Shown here in pieces: positions 57,212 through 64,000 of a stretch of 64,000 bases of DNA (position 1 is the stretch's first letter; the number at the start of each line of letters is the position of its first letter). Both the position numbers and the translations under genes were made by a program. Source of the stretch: Lachnospiraceae bacterium GAM79 (lineage in GTDB: Bacteria; Bacillota; Clostridia; Lachnospirales; Lachnospiraceae); NCBI GenBank assembly GCA_020735665.1, contig CP085928.1:2092501-2156500 (forward strand). Reading direction: 5' to 3'. The notes under the pieces are model-generated. The model worked only from the letters and a program-made list of their open reading frames with translations. It was not told where the DNA came from and did not search any database.

Positions 57212-57466
57212 TTATGAAAAGTCTCTATCTCTATGTAATTCTGCCGTCATATGGCAAATGCCCTTTTTCCAGCTTACGCTGATGACCTCGCCTGCCAAAA
57301 GTTCATCAGCTCGGATTCCCTTTCCCAGCTCCTTCTTGGCTGCTTCTTTCTGCCCTTCCAAAAGTATGGATTTTACCTGGTCAGAATTCAGAAATAAATA
57401 TCCTTTCGATGTCATAAAATGAAAATTGCTGTCAGAATATAATTCCATAAATTCTTTGACACGCAT
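57212..57466 (-). CDS. Small hypothetical protein of the mobile island
   Basis: An 84-residue protein starting at the ATG at 57466 (AAGGAGG nine bases upstream; an ATG six bases earlier is too close). It has MRVKEFMELYSDSNFHFMTS, followed by a charged helix. There is no AbrB or ribbon-helix-helix signature, so it does not look like a MazE antitoxin, though it immediately precedes the mazF-like gene. Confidence 0.65.
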   Translation of the reverse strand: MRVKEFMELYSDSNFHFMTSKGYLFLNSDQVKSILLEGQKEAAKKELGKGIRADELLAGEVISVSWKKGICHMTAELHRDRDFS

Positions 57467-57510
57467 ATACATCTTCCTCCTTATCATTTTGTGATTTAGA
57501 ACACAAGGAT

Positions 57511-57780
57511 AGCGGCAGCCTTATCCAGCTGATCTATCTTTCCTTTTCCGCTGGATAAATATAAAGCTGCCGCCATAGTTTCTGTTAAAAATCACTTGTT
57601 CTTCATTTTCAAAAGTTCCTATTCGACACAACTTCCCGGAACCAGATATCGGAAATACTGATATTCCTGTTACAACCGATATCTTTGGGCGGCAACACTG
57701 ACCAGCCATGGCTTAAGGCTGTCATGGGATTGTTCCCCTCCGAGGGTCTCTCCGAGCCGCCCTCATTGCGTGTTCCCGTT
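57511..57780 (-). ncRNA. Candidate structured RNA or leader upstream of the small operon
   Basis: No credible gene, but dense pairing on the minus strand. GGGCGGC (57758-57764) pairs with GCCGCCC (57688-57694), enclosing TGACAGCC/GGCTGGTCA and CCCTCGGAGGGG. GATATCGG pairs with CCGATATC (57647-57654, 57677-57684) around an inner GGAATA/TATTTCC. GCGGCAGC with GCTGCCGC and TATCCAGC with GCTGGATA (57512-57574) form an end hairpin. The arrangement suggests a folded RNA or long leader. The rest of the gap (57781-58101) shows nothing definite. Confidence 0.45.
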
Positions 57781-58101
57781 TTGCGGGGCTGTGACTGGAC
57801 GGAAGTATCATTATAGGCTGTTCAGGTCATTGCAGGCAGTCTGCCAAAACTGCTTTAAGGACAAATTTTTTTCGCTCTGCACCTTTGATGTCATCTTATT
57901 GACAGACACTCTGACTATCTGCAGGTGGTCGTGGCGGATTTTCCTTTGTGCTTTTCCTTTTGGGCTGAACAACTAAGGTATCTGTATTGCCGGATATGAC
58001 TGTTTCACACAGTTTTTGCCAAAGAACAGAAAGAGAAATCAGTCCCCTTCACTTCTTTCCACGCTGGCAGAGAAGTTTGAGAACCAAAAACAGAAAAATA
58101 A

Positions 58102-58545
58102 TTAAAATAATTTTCTCAGTTTCTCTAAAATCTTCTGTCTCCGTTTGTTTATCGCCTTCTGTGACAATCCAAGTACCGAAGCTACCTCCCGTTCCGTCCG
58201 TTCCTCAAAATAGAGTTCCTGAATCAACCACTGTTCTTCTTTCGAGAGTTCTAAAAGGAATTTATGTAACTGTTCACACTCTATTTTTTTCAGAATCTGA
58301 TCCTCAACACTTCTGTTTTCTTCTGGAAATTGCACAGCCATTTCCTGCAGGCGTTCATAGGAATCCTCTCTGCTAGGAATGGTCATTTTCTCTCCTGTTT
58401 TAGGATCTACGATATTTCTTGCTCTTTTTAAGTCATATTCCTGATACTGCATTTTTCTTTCACTTGTTCTCAATACAGCGATTACTTCCTCGCTGGCTTC
58501 CGGATACATTTTTCTAAAATCCGGTATCTTATACGGTTTTGCCAT
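58102..58545 (-). CDS. Sigma-70 region 4-like protein
   Basis: A 147-residue protein from the ATG at 58545 (AAGGAGGACAGG upstream; the longer open frame is not preferred). The C-terminal part (LSKEEQWLIQELYFEERTER, then EVASVLGLSQKAINKRRQ) is a sigma region 4-type helix-turn-helix. There is no region 2. Such proteins are common in Firmicutes integrative elements, where they control element genes. Confidence 0.8.
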   Translation of the reverse strand: MAKPYKIPDFRKMYPEASEEVIAVLRTSERKMQYQEYDLKRARNIVDPKTGEKMTIPSREDSYERLQEMAVQFPEENRSVEDQILKKIECEQLHKFLLELSKEEQWLIQELYFEERTEREVASVLGLSQKAINKRRQKILEKLRKLF

Positions 58546-58820
58546 GTTCCTGTCCTCCTTAGTTTTCGTTGGGTGGTGAAAACGAAGGACAAGTGGCGGA
58601 CTACGACATAGGTTTCTGGCAATCCTCAAGCAAAAGCTTTTCTCCATACGCTGCTCCTTAGAAAAAAAGAAGCCAACGGGAAGATCCCGCTGGCTCTTAA
58701 CAAATTTGAAATTGGATGCAGCGCACAAAACACTATAAAAAAAGACCCCATACATTTCTGTATGAGATCTTCTCGCTCAGCACACTGACCATCCAGTGTA
58801 CTGACTATAACATGAGAGAA
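58546..58820. other. Gene-free stretch with two hairpins
   Basis: Contains AGCCAACGGG with TCCCGCTGGCT (about 58671-58697), bordered by AAAAAAA on the left, so it can terminate leftward transcripts from the LexA-like side. A second hairpin is CATACA/TGTATG near 58752-58767. No open frame with an RBS was found. Confidence 0.5.
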
Positions 58821-58864
58821 GTCGGACTTTCAGTAGGACTATTGTCGGACTTTAGTCGGACTAT
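58820..58864. repeat. Four tandem 11-bp repeats (AGTCGGACTwT)
   Basis: Four adjacent units: AGTCGGACTTT, CAGTAGGACTAT, TGTCGGACTTT and AGTCGGACTAT, directly abutting the stop of the LexA-like gene. Regular tandem spacing of one helical turn suggests binding sites (iterons or operators). Confidence 0.8.
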
Positions 58865-59068
58865 TTAATTAATATGAAGCGTTCTCGGTTTGCTTCCGTC
58901 ACTTTCAATCAGATGTTCTTCCTTCAATTGCCGAAGATAACCATGCACAGTTGATGGGGAACGATACCCTAAACCTTTTCCGATATCCCGCACAGTAGGC
59001 GGATATCCATACCTTTTTATGTATTGCTCAACAAAATACAAAACTTCCATTTTCTTTTTGTTGCTCAT
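58865..59068 (-). CDS. LexA-type DNA-binding domain without peptidase
   Basis: A 67-residue protein consisting only of the LexA winged helix (VLYFVEQYIKRYGYPPTVRD, then IGKGLGYRSPSTVHGYLRQL). The S24 autoproteolysis domain is absent, and no fragment of it is seen downstream, where tandem repeats begin. It therefore cannot respond to RecA by self-cleavage. It is encoded 15 bases after the 180-residue gene and downstream of the Y-family polymerase. Confidence 0.85.
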   Translation of the reverse strand: MSNKKKMEVLYFVEQYIKRYGYPPTVRDIGKGLGYRSPSTVHGYLRQLKEEHLIESDGSKPRTLHIN

Positions 59069-59083
59069 AAAACCACCTCTCCT

Positions 59084-59626
59084 CTATTCATAAAGTAACG
59101 GTTCTTCCAAAGCCTGTTTGATTTGAGGAAGAGCACTCCCCCAAAGGGATAGACCGAATATTTTAATTGCTTCCTTTTTTCTATCATAATATGTGCTTCT
59201 TTCCATCCGAAGCGTTTCCAGTAATTCAGGTTCTGTATATCGGAACCGGCTTAAATAACACTTAAACACAATGTCAAAATAAAGCTGTGGTGAATATGGA
59301 AAATCACGCATTTTAACCATGGCCGAGTCTACCAGTTCCACAAGCCACTTGGTCTGGAACAGGCTTTTTACTGTTTCTTCAAACTTTTCCCTCTCTACAG
59401 TAGGAGCAAAATCATTCAGATATAGAAGCCCCTCCTCCAGTTCTCTGCCATAACAATATTCTGCTTCTTCACGAAGCATTGCAGCACGGTCACAGGCCGT
59501 CCAGCATACATTTCGATAAATAGATAATAACAATTTTGACCTTTCATATAAATTTTGTTCATCCAGATGCTGCATCACACACAGCATCTGAATACTGTTT
59601 TTTGCCAATGAGTTTTTCCGTCCCAT
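59084..59626 (-). CDS. Hypothetical helical protein with sigma-like C-terminus
   Basis: A 180-residue all-helical protein. Its C-terminal segment LRMERSTYYDRKKEAIKIFG resembles the helix-turn-helix of phage late regulators of the ArpU type, but the similarity is only by pattern. It is co-directional and 14 bases after the polymerase gene and 15 bases before the LexA-like gene, so it probably belongs to the same SOS-like operon. Confidence 0.6.
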   Translation of the reverse strand: MGRKNSLAKNSIQMLCVMQHLDEQNLYERSKLLLSIYRNVCWTACDRAAMLREEAEYCYGRELEEGLLYLNDFAPTVEREKFEETVKSLFQTKWLVELVDSAMVKMRDFPYSPQLYFDIVFKCYLSRFRYTEPELLETLRMERSTYYDRKKEAIKIFGLSLWGSALPQIKQALEEPLLYE

Positions 59627-59640
59627 AAGCCCCTCCTATC

Positions 59641-60879
59641 TTACCGGTTCATAACTCCCGGCATAATCAAACCATGATCTCGGTATTCCGGCATCTTCAG
59701 ATCCTTCATCAAGGCCGCTGGATAGATAGCCCTTTTTCCAAATCGCCGCCGAATTTCCTCAATCGCCAGAAATAATTTTTCTTCTTTCTCAAGCCGGATT
59801 GGATCCGAAAACAAACAGATTTGCTCCGGTTCTTTTGCTGATACCAAGTTGATTGCACGAACAGTTACCGAACGCACAGGTTCCTTCCAATCATAATTTC
59901 TCTGAAATAGTTCCCTCGCCAGTTTAGCAATTTCCAAAGGCACTATCGTCGGAAGGGAAAGTTGACCTTGATACTGCCTTATAAATAGTTCCTGACTGCG
60001 AATCGCTATCTGAACCCCCTGTGCTTTCAATCCATGAATCCTTAATCGATGTCCTATGTCCTGGCATAATTCCAGAATAACCTTCCAGACCTCCTCTTCT
60101 GTTTTAAGATCTGCTGTACAAGTAATTCCATGCCCCACACTTTTCATCGGAGACACAAAGTCCTTCTCCATTACCGGACTATCATCCAGACCATTTGCAT
60201 ATGACCACAGCATCAGCCCATTTTTACCAAGAAGCTGGTTCACATAATCATGATCCATTTCTGCCAGATCTCCTATCGTATAAATTCCAACTTGCTCCAG
60301 CTTCTTTGTAGTTGAGCGGCCACAGAATAATAATTCCGATACCCGAAGCGGCCAAACCTTTTGTTTCCATTCTGATTCTTCAATGCTAGTTATGGCATCC
60401 GGCTTCTTCATATCACTTCCCAGTTTTGCAAATATTTTATTGAATGAAATTCCTATACTAACAGTCAATCCCAGTTCATTCTTCATCCTGCAGCGAATCT
60501 GGTCTGCAATTTCTTTTCCAGAACCATAAAGAACCTGACTTGCTGTCACATCTAGAAAGCACTCGTCCATTCCGTAAGGCTCTACCAGGTCTGTATATTC
60601 CTGATAAATCTCTCTTGCCATATTGGAATATTTTAAATACTGTTCATACTGGGGTGGAACCAAAATCAAATCCGGACAAAGTCGTTTTGCCTCCCAGTTA
60701 ACCATCCCTGTTTTTATTCCTGCTTGTTTCGCTTTCTCTGATTTTGCAAGAACAATTCCATGACGGTTTTCTGTGGACCCGCACACTGCTACTGCTTTTC
60801 CCTGTAGCTCTGGGTTCAGCATCATTTCTACAGAAGCATAAAAACAGTTCATATCGCTATGAAGGATTGTCCGATTCAT
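59641..60879 (-). CDS. Y-family DNA polymerase (UmuC/DinB-like)
   Basis: A 412-residue translesion polymerase from the ATG at 60879 (GAGGG upstream). Catalytic motifs are HSDMNCFYASVE, with metal-binding Asp, and YGMDECFLDVT. A SIGISFNKIFAKLGSD segment and the helix-hairpin-helix (CGRSTTKKLEQVGIYTIGDLA) follow, then a little-finger domain. It belongs to the UvrX/YqjW type found on Firmicutes mobile elements. Its promoter region contains repressor-like repeats facing the XRE/ImmA genes. Confidence 0.93.
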   Translation of the reverse strand: MNRTILHSDMNCFYASVEMMLNPELQGKAVAVCGSTENRHGIVLAKSEKAKQAGIKTGMVNWEAKRLCPDLILVPPQYEQYLKYSNMAREIYQEYTDLVEPYGMDECFLDVTASQVLYGSGKEIADQIRCRMKNELGLTVSIGISFNKIFAKLGSDMKKPDAITSIEESEWKQKVWPLRVSELLFCGRSTTKKLEQVGIYTIGDLAEMDHDYVNQLLGKNGLMLWSYANGLDDSPVMEKDFVSPMKSVGHGITCTADLKTEEEVWKVILELCQDIGHRLRIHGLKAQGVQIAIRSQELFIRQYQGQLSLPTIVPLEIAKLARELFQRNYDWKEPVRSVTVRAINLVSAKEPEQICLFSDPIRLEKEEKLFLAIEEIRRRFGKRAIYPAALMKDLKMPEYRDHGLIMPGVMNR

Positions 60880-60929
60880 ATTCTGTACCCTCTTCCAATT
60901 TTTTCTAGCAAGTATTAGCACACTTATTC

Positions 60930-60958
60930 TTGACAGTTTGCACACTTACCATTATAAT
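60930..60958 (+). promoter_or_regulatory. Predicted promoter of the XRE gene
   Basis: Plus strand TTGACA (60930-60935), exactly 17 bases, TATAAT (60953-60958): perfect consensus. It points toward the XRE gene and faces the opposing polymerase promoter 43 bases away. Confidence 0.72.
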
Positions 60959-61000
60959 TTGCATATAGTCACTGATACTTGCTAACTCTTGCTAATTCAA

Positions 61001-61029
61001 ATATTAGCAACTACATGCACACTTGTCAA
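61001..61029 (-). promoter_or_regulatory. Predicted promoter of the Y-family polymerase
   Basis: Minus strand TTGACA (61024-61029), exactly 17 bases, TAATAT (61001-61006); the -10 overlaps an ATTAGCAA operator word. Confidence 0.65.
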
Positions 61030-61077
61030 TAGCACAGTTAGCAAGTTTACGCACACTAAAACGAATGGAGGTCTGAC

Positions 61078-61515
61078 ATGAAATCTTTTGGTGCTAAAGT
61101 TAAAGAACAACGCGGAAATCTTGGATTAAGTCAGAAACAATTAGCAGAAAAAGCCGGAATGGGTATCCGGACAATTACTTCTTATGAATTAGGCGAAAGA
61201 AAACCATACCAGGCACAGCTTTATAAACTGGCAAAGGCACTGGAGGTATCAACCGAGTATCTGCAGAACGATAACATAGAGGATCCATCTTACGGCTTAG
61301 ACCGCATGGAATATGTAGAAGATATGAGAAAAAATAGCGGAACCAGGGAGGCGTTGGATCTACAGAAAATGCTGGCTGAGAACACAGCTCTTTTTGCAGG
61401 AGGCACTCTAAGCGAAGAAGCAAAAGATGCTTATTTTCAGGCAGTTGCCGAAGCATACTATGACTGTAAAAAAGCAGCCAGAAAAACCTTTGGCAAAAAG
61501 AAAAATCCACAATAA
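61078..61515 (+). CDS. XRE-family repressor
   Basis: A 145-residue regulator with a Cro/CI-type helix-turn-helix at residues about 7-60 (LGLSQKQLAEKAGMGIRTIT, then SYELGERKPY). The C-terminal helical region is of unknown role. ATGGAGGTC precedes the ATG. Next to it is an ImmA-type protease. In ICEBs1 and related elements such pairs act as repressor and anti-repressor. Confidence 0.9.
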   Translation: MKSFGAKVKEQRGNLGLSQKQLAEKAGMGIRTITSYELGERKPYQAQLYKLAKALEVSTEYLQNDNIEDPSYGLDRMEYVEDMRKNSGTREALDLQKMLAENTALFAGGTLSEEAKDAYFQAVAEAYYDCKKAARKTFGKKKNPQ

Positions 61516-61553
61516 TCTTCTCCCGTAATATAGTCCGAAAGGAGGGAGCTGTT

Positions 61554-62075
61554 TTGACTATTCAATCCATATCTGAAGAAGTCAGACGGATCCAGAAAAA
61601 ATATGGTGAATCGGATCCATTCCGTCTGGCACAGGCAATGAAAATTATCGTGGTATTAAAACCGATGGGAAGATATAAAGGGTGCTGCAAAGGATTTTAT
61701 GTTCAGCACCGCAGAATCAAACATATCACAATCAACAGCGATTTACCGGAAGTGATTCAACGGGTCATACTAGCTCATGAAATTGCTCACTCCGTGCTTC
61801 ATACAAACATAACAGCTGCGTTTCATGAATTTACACTATTTGACGATACAGATCGGCAGGAATATGAAGCAAATCTCTTTGCTGCCGAACTGCTGTTATC
61901 CGATGACTGCGTATTAAATGCATTAAACGAAGACCAGTTTTTCTTTCAGGCAGCCAAAGCTCTTTATGTACCAGCAGAATTACTGGACTTTAAATTTCGT
62001 GTCATGAAACGTAAAGGTTATAAACTGGAGTCTCCCATCGTATCACATGGGAATTTTCTGAAAACAATTGAATAG
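61554..62075 (+). CDS. ImmA/IrrE-family metallopeptidase
   Basis: A 173-residue zinc protease with HEIAHSVLH (HExxH) near residues 77-85 and a downstream EYEANLFAAELL segment supplying the third ligand. The start is TTG at 61554, preceded by AAAGGAGGGAG. ImmA-type proteases cleave a partner XRE repressor after DNA damage, releasing element genes. Here the partner is most likely the upstream XRE protein, and the polymerase gene a target. Confidence 0.9.
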   Translation: MTIQSISEEVRRIQKKYGESDPFRLAQAMKIIVVLKPMGRYKGCCKGFYVQHRRIKHITINSDLPEVIQRVILAHEIAHSVLHTNITAAFHEFTLFDDTDRQEYEANLFAAELLLSDDCVLNALNEDQFFFQAAKALYVPAELLDFKFRVMKRKGYKLESPIVSHGNFLKTIE

Positions 62076-62086
62076 GAGGACTACTG

Positions 62087-62671
62087 ATGAACGAAGATAC
62101 TATCCGCGATATATACTATGTAGAACATAAATGGAACCCCCATTTTTTCTATCTTTCCCCAAAATCATTTTGCCAGGATCTTGAAAAAAATGGCTCCGAT
62201 CTATACCTTGACTTGTTCCATGCCATGTATCAGGAAGAGTCTGATTATATTTGTCCATATACGGAAAACGATTTTTCCCTTAGAAAAGAACTTTGCAACA
62301 ATGGGACAACTATCATCTATCAGCTTATTACTCCATCTCCTGTCCTCTCCCCTCTTACCCGGTGTGCCTATTTCTGCTGTCAATTAGATAAGCAGCAATA
62401 TTTTTACTATACCTCTGAGCTAACACATACCGGTGATTATCTGCTATGCGGATGGACAAAGGATGAAGCACATCTCATTTTCCATTCAGATGCATCTACA
62501 CTTGAGGAAGAACTGGAAGAAGTTAAAAAACTTTTTAAGGAGGTAGAACTATATGAGCGGTGTTCAGACAGACTGCAAGGTTTATGTAAACGTAAGAGCA
62601 GCCTTCCTTCCAGACGGAAAAATGCTTCCAGAAGAACTTACCTGGGAAGACGGAACGCCTTATACAATTGA
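62087..62671 (+). CDS. Hypothetical protein downstream of ImmA
   Basis: A 194-residue frame with AATAGGAGGACTACTG before the ATG, 11 bases after immA. The first ~155 residues have a normal composition (HKWNPHFFYLSPKSF, SELTHTGDYLLCGWTKDEAH). The last ~40 are basic and low-complexity, and they overlap the next gene by 119 bases. The family is unknown. The overlap suggests that the original stop was earlier and a frame change extended it, or that the tail is a natural overlap. Confidence 0.65.
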   Translation: MNEDTIRDIYYVEHKWNPHFFYLSPKSFCQDLEKNGSDLYLDLFHAMYQEESDYICPYTENDFSLRKELCNNGTTIIYQLITPSPVLSPLTRCAYFCCQLDKQQYFYYTSELTHTGDYLLCGWTKDEAHLIFHSDASTLEEELEEVKKLFKEVELYERCSDRLQGLCKRKSSLPSRRKNASRRTYLGRRNALYN

Positions 62672-62834
62672 CCGCATTTTGAATGTGAAACCCTCTGTCG
62701 CAAGGAAAGCTGGAGGTCAGGGCGACTGTTATACAATTTTGGTAAACGGAAAGCAAAGCCATCTCTTTTTTGAACGCAGTACAAATTTAACGGGAGCTTA
62801 TATAGGCCGGTGGTTTGTAGAACGAAAATCTTAA
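62553..62834 (+). CDS. Small conserved hypothetical protein
   Basis: A 93-residue protein with a strong RBS (AAGGAGGTAGAACTAT) inside the preceding gene. It has the segments VYVNVRAAFLPDGKMLPEEL and ILVNGKQSHLFFERSTNL, suggesting a small beta-barrel. It is the last gene of the XRE-ImmA operon, before a terminator. Function unknown. Confidence 0.72.
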   Translation: MSGVQTDCKVYVNVRAAFLPDGKMLPEELTWEDGTPYTIDRILNVKPSVARKAGGQGDCYTILVNGKQSHLFFERSTNLTGAYIGRWFVERKS

Positions 62835-62849
62835 CCAAAACCCTTATAT

Positions 62850-62897
62850 AAAAAAGATAGCTGTCATTTTACGATATAATGTCAACTATCTTTTTTA
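62850..62897. terminator. Bidirectional terminator after the XRE-ImmA operon
   Basis: AAAAAAGATAG pairs with CTATCTTTTTT across an imperfect inner stem (TGTCAT/ATGTCA). It lies between convergent genes and can stop both. Confidence 0.8.
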
Positions 62898-62914
62898 TAT
62901 GGCATCATTTTATA

Positions 62915-63793
62915 TTAACGCATTCCAGATGCACACTCTCCCATATTAATGTCCAGCACCCCTCTGAGCGGCTGGATCAGAGCGTCCTCATACTGGCACT
63001 TCCACTGAATCTCCCGGCACATCTGGCCATCCGCCACGCCGTCTATGGTTTCCCCATCCTGAATGGGGTTATCATGCTCCAATATGTACGATGCCACATT
63101 GTAGGCGTGGTTTACCACCCAGTTGGGGTCCATGTCGTGGAAGTGGTACTGGAGGTCGGGCAGGAACAGGGTGCTCATGCCCACCGTGTCGATGAGCATA
63201 TCTTCGGTGCCCTCAATGTTAAAGAAGCGGACATTGACGCCAAAGCGGATGAACCGATCCGAACCTTCAATCTGGTGAGAACGCACATCCTCCGCCAGAA
63301 ACAGTTTGCCGCAGTTCTGGAAATAGAATGCCTCACAGGTGGGGTATAGCTCCGCCAGAGCCTCCAAAAAGTCGGCATCCAGATTGGCACGCTCCAGCGC
63401 CGGAAGCGCCGCAGACAGCATATCGGTGGCTACCACCTGATATTTGCACTCCCGGAAGATCCGCTCCCGGTCCTCCTGGCAGTCCCACATCTGGCTCATC
63501 AGGAAGGCATCAAAGCCTTTGCCCTTGAACTTGTCGCATTTCATCACCATCAGCTGCACCGGGCATTTTCCGTCCTTGAACTCTGCAATATGCTCCTGTG
63601 CGGCAAAGCCAGCCATTTTCTTATCATAACAGAAGCACTCTGTTGATCCGATGTGCTTCTCCATTACAGCAGTCATTTTTTCTTTATCCGGCATTTCTAC
63701 CGGCTCTTTGAACAGCATCTGAATGAGATAGGGGCCACCGGGCTGGGGGCCTTTTTTGTCGTTCAGATTTTGCCGGAAAACTTGATTGCTCAT
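62915..63793 (-). CDS. DUF4261 domain protein, higher-GC insertion
   Basis: A 292-residue soluble protein with the C-terminal signature DPNWVVNHAYNVASYILEH and DTVGMSTLFLPDLQYHF, which I associate with DUF4261 proteins of unknown function. Codon use is clearly richer in G/C at third positions (for example CTGGAG, GACGCC) than in neighbours, pointing to transfer from a different source. Start at 63793 with GGAGG a few bases upstream. Confidence 0.75.
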   Translation of the reverse strand: MSNQVFRQNLNDKKGPQPGGPYLIQMLFKEPVEMPDKEKMTAVMEKHIGSTECFCYDKKMAGFAAQEHIAEFKDGKCPVQLMVMKCDKFKGKGFDAFLMSQMWDCQEDRERIFRECKYQVVATDMLSAALPALERANLDADFLEALAELYPTCEAFYFQNCGKLFLAEDVRSHQIEGSDRFIRFGVNVRFFNIEGTEDMLIDTVGMSTLFLPDLQYHFHDMDPNWVVNHAYNVASYILEHDNPIQDGETIDGVADGQMCREIQWKCQYEDALIQPLRGVLDINMGECASGMR

Positions 63794-63839
63794 TTAGTTT
63801 CCTCCTTATAGCAGTAGATTATGTGGCAATGGACAATCA

Positions 63840-63980
63840 CTACTTTGTGTGTGGAGTTACTCCAAAGGCTAAAAAAAGAACCACACAAAACAGAATCAGT
63901 CCGATGAAGTTGCGTTCTATCAGCAGTTTTATAGCCATGAGAAGCAGCAGACTACAAACCAGAATAATAATACCGTTCAT
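63840..63980 (-). CDS. Small two-helix membrane protein
   Basis: A 46-residue frame with AGAGGAAGAAAGAAA before the ATG at 63980. Two hydrophobic helices (GIIILVCSLLLLMAIKLL and FIGLILFCVVLFLAFGV) are separated by a basic-acidic turn. It lies 46 bases upstream of the DUF4261 gene on the same strand, so it may be co-transcribed with it. Function unknown. Confidence 0.5.
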   Translation of the reverse strand: MNGIIILVCSLLLLMAIKLLIERNFIGLILFCVVLFLAFGVTPHTK

Positions 63981-64000
63981 TTTCTTTCTTCCTCTCTGTT

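Larger units (their letters stand above)
60905..61062. promoter_or_regulatory. Operator cluster between the polymerase and XRE genes
   Basis: Two repeated words recur. TTGCTAA(C/T) or its complement lies near 60979-60985, 60989-60996, 61003-61010 and 61047-61055, partly as inverted pairs. GCACACTT lies near 60918-60925, 60939-60946, 61018-61025 and (shortened) 61056-61061. Both promoter predictions overlap these words, consistent with repression by the adjacent XRE protein. Confidence 0.65.

Noticed and set aside
57521-57709. A 62-residue frame on the minus strand
   Set aside because: It lies inside the strongly paired segment, has no RBS, and crosses the terminal hairpin.
58865-59068. LexA-like gene as a frameshifted full-length lexA
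   Set aside because: No remnant of the S24 peptidase domain is seen in the 300 bases downstream in any frame.
1-64000. tRNA or rRNA genes
   Set aside because: No T-loop/D-loop pattern or rRNA-like segment was noticed on either strand. A tRNAscan-SE run would settle it.

Overview
The window looks like chromosomal DNA of a Clostridia member, most likely a gut or rumen Lachnospiraceae. The evidence is a moderate-to-low GC content, Firmicutes-type AGGAGG ribosome binding sites with several TTG starts, a CwlD-like amidase, a MecA adaptor, a long-form HPF, DUF1858 and DUF6382/FHA proteins, and a Flp1/DUF5702 type Tad pilus locus. The species assignment is an inference.

Region 1 (1-13.9 kb, almost all on the minus strand) is housekeeping. 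It holds rnz, a dCMP deaminase-tsaE-tsaB-rimI operon, hom, prfB with its programmed +1 frameshift, secA, hpf, a secreted SH3/NlpC-P60 hydrolase, pyk and a DUF1189-like membrane protein.

Region 2 (14-24.6 kb) is envelope and signalling. It holds a GH25 lysozyme with Fn3 repeats, an orphan OmpR regulator, a MaoC-like protein, bioB, and a two-component operon followed by a membrane-anchored protein. Three large palindromic elements lie here. Two of them, on either side of bioB, share a conserved ~125-nt core but have completely different, self-complementary arms. The third is a 219-nt foldback whose arm contains the 3' end of a coding sequence.

Region 3 (24.7-41.7 kb) starts with a 2,071-residue secreted protein carrying transcobalamin-like domains and preceded by a cobalamin riboswitch, which suggests extracellular corrinoid handling. 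It is followed by an amidase, mecA, DUF1858, a 56-residue ferredoxin, a 901-residue membrane-anchored protein, pfkA, recR, ybaB and dnaX.

Region 4 (41.8-49.9 kb) is the distal half of a Tad/Flp pilus locus: Flp1 pilin, DUF5702, two TadE-like proteins, a DUF6382/FHA protein and a Cna-B adhesin. The motor and peptidase genes are absent. The locus is interrupted at 49.9 kb by a mobile island.

Region 5 (50-64 kb) is the island. It has a Tn554-like module of three tyrosine recombinases and three DUF6262 (TnpC-like) proteins. Next come a small operon with a MazF-like toxin lacking a canonical start codon and a catalytically dead resolvase-like protein, and a structured gene-free stretch. The rest comprises a sigma-like protein, a LexA DNA-binding-domain-only protein beside four ~11-bp repeats, a Y-family polymerase, and an XRE/ImmA pair. 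The control region between the polymerase and XRE has face-to-face promoters and repeated operator-like words. A DUF4261 gene of visibly higher GC closes the window.
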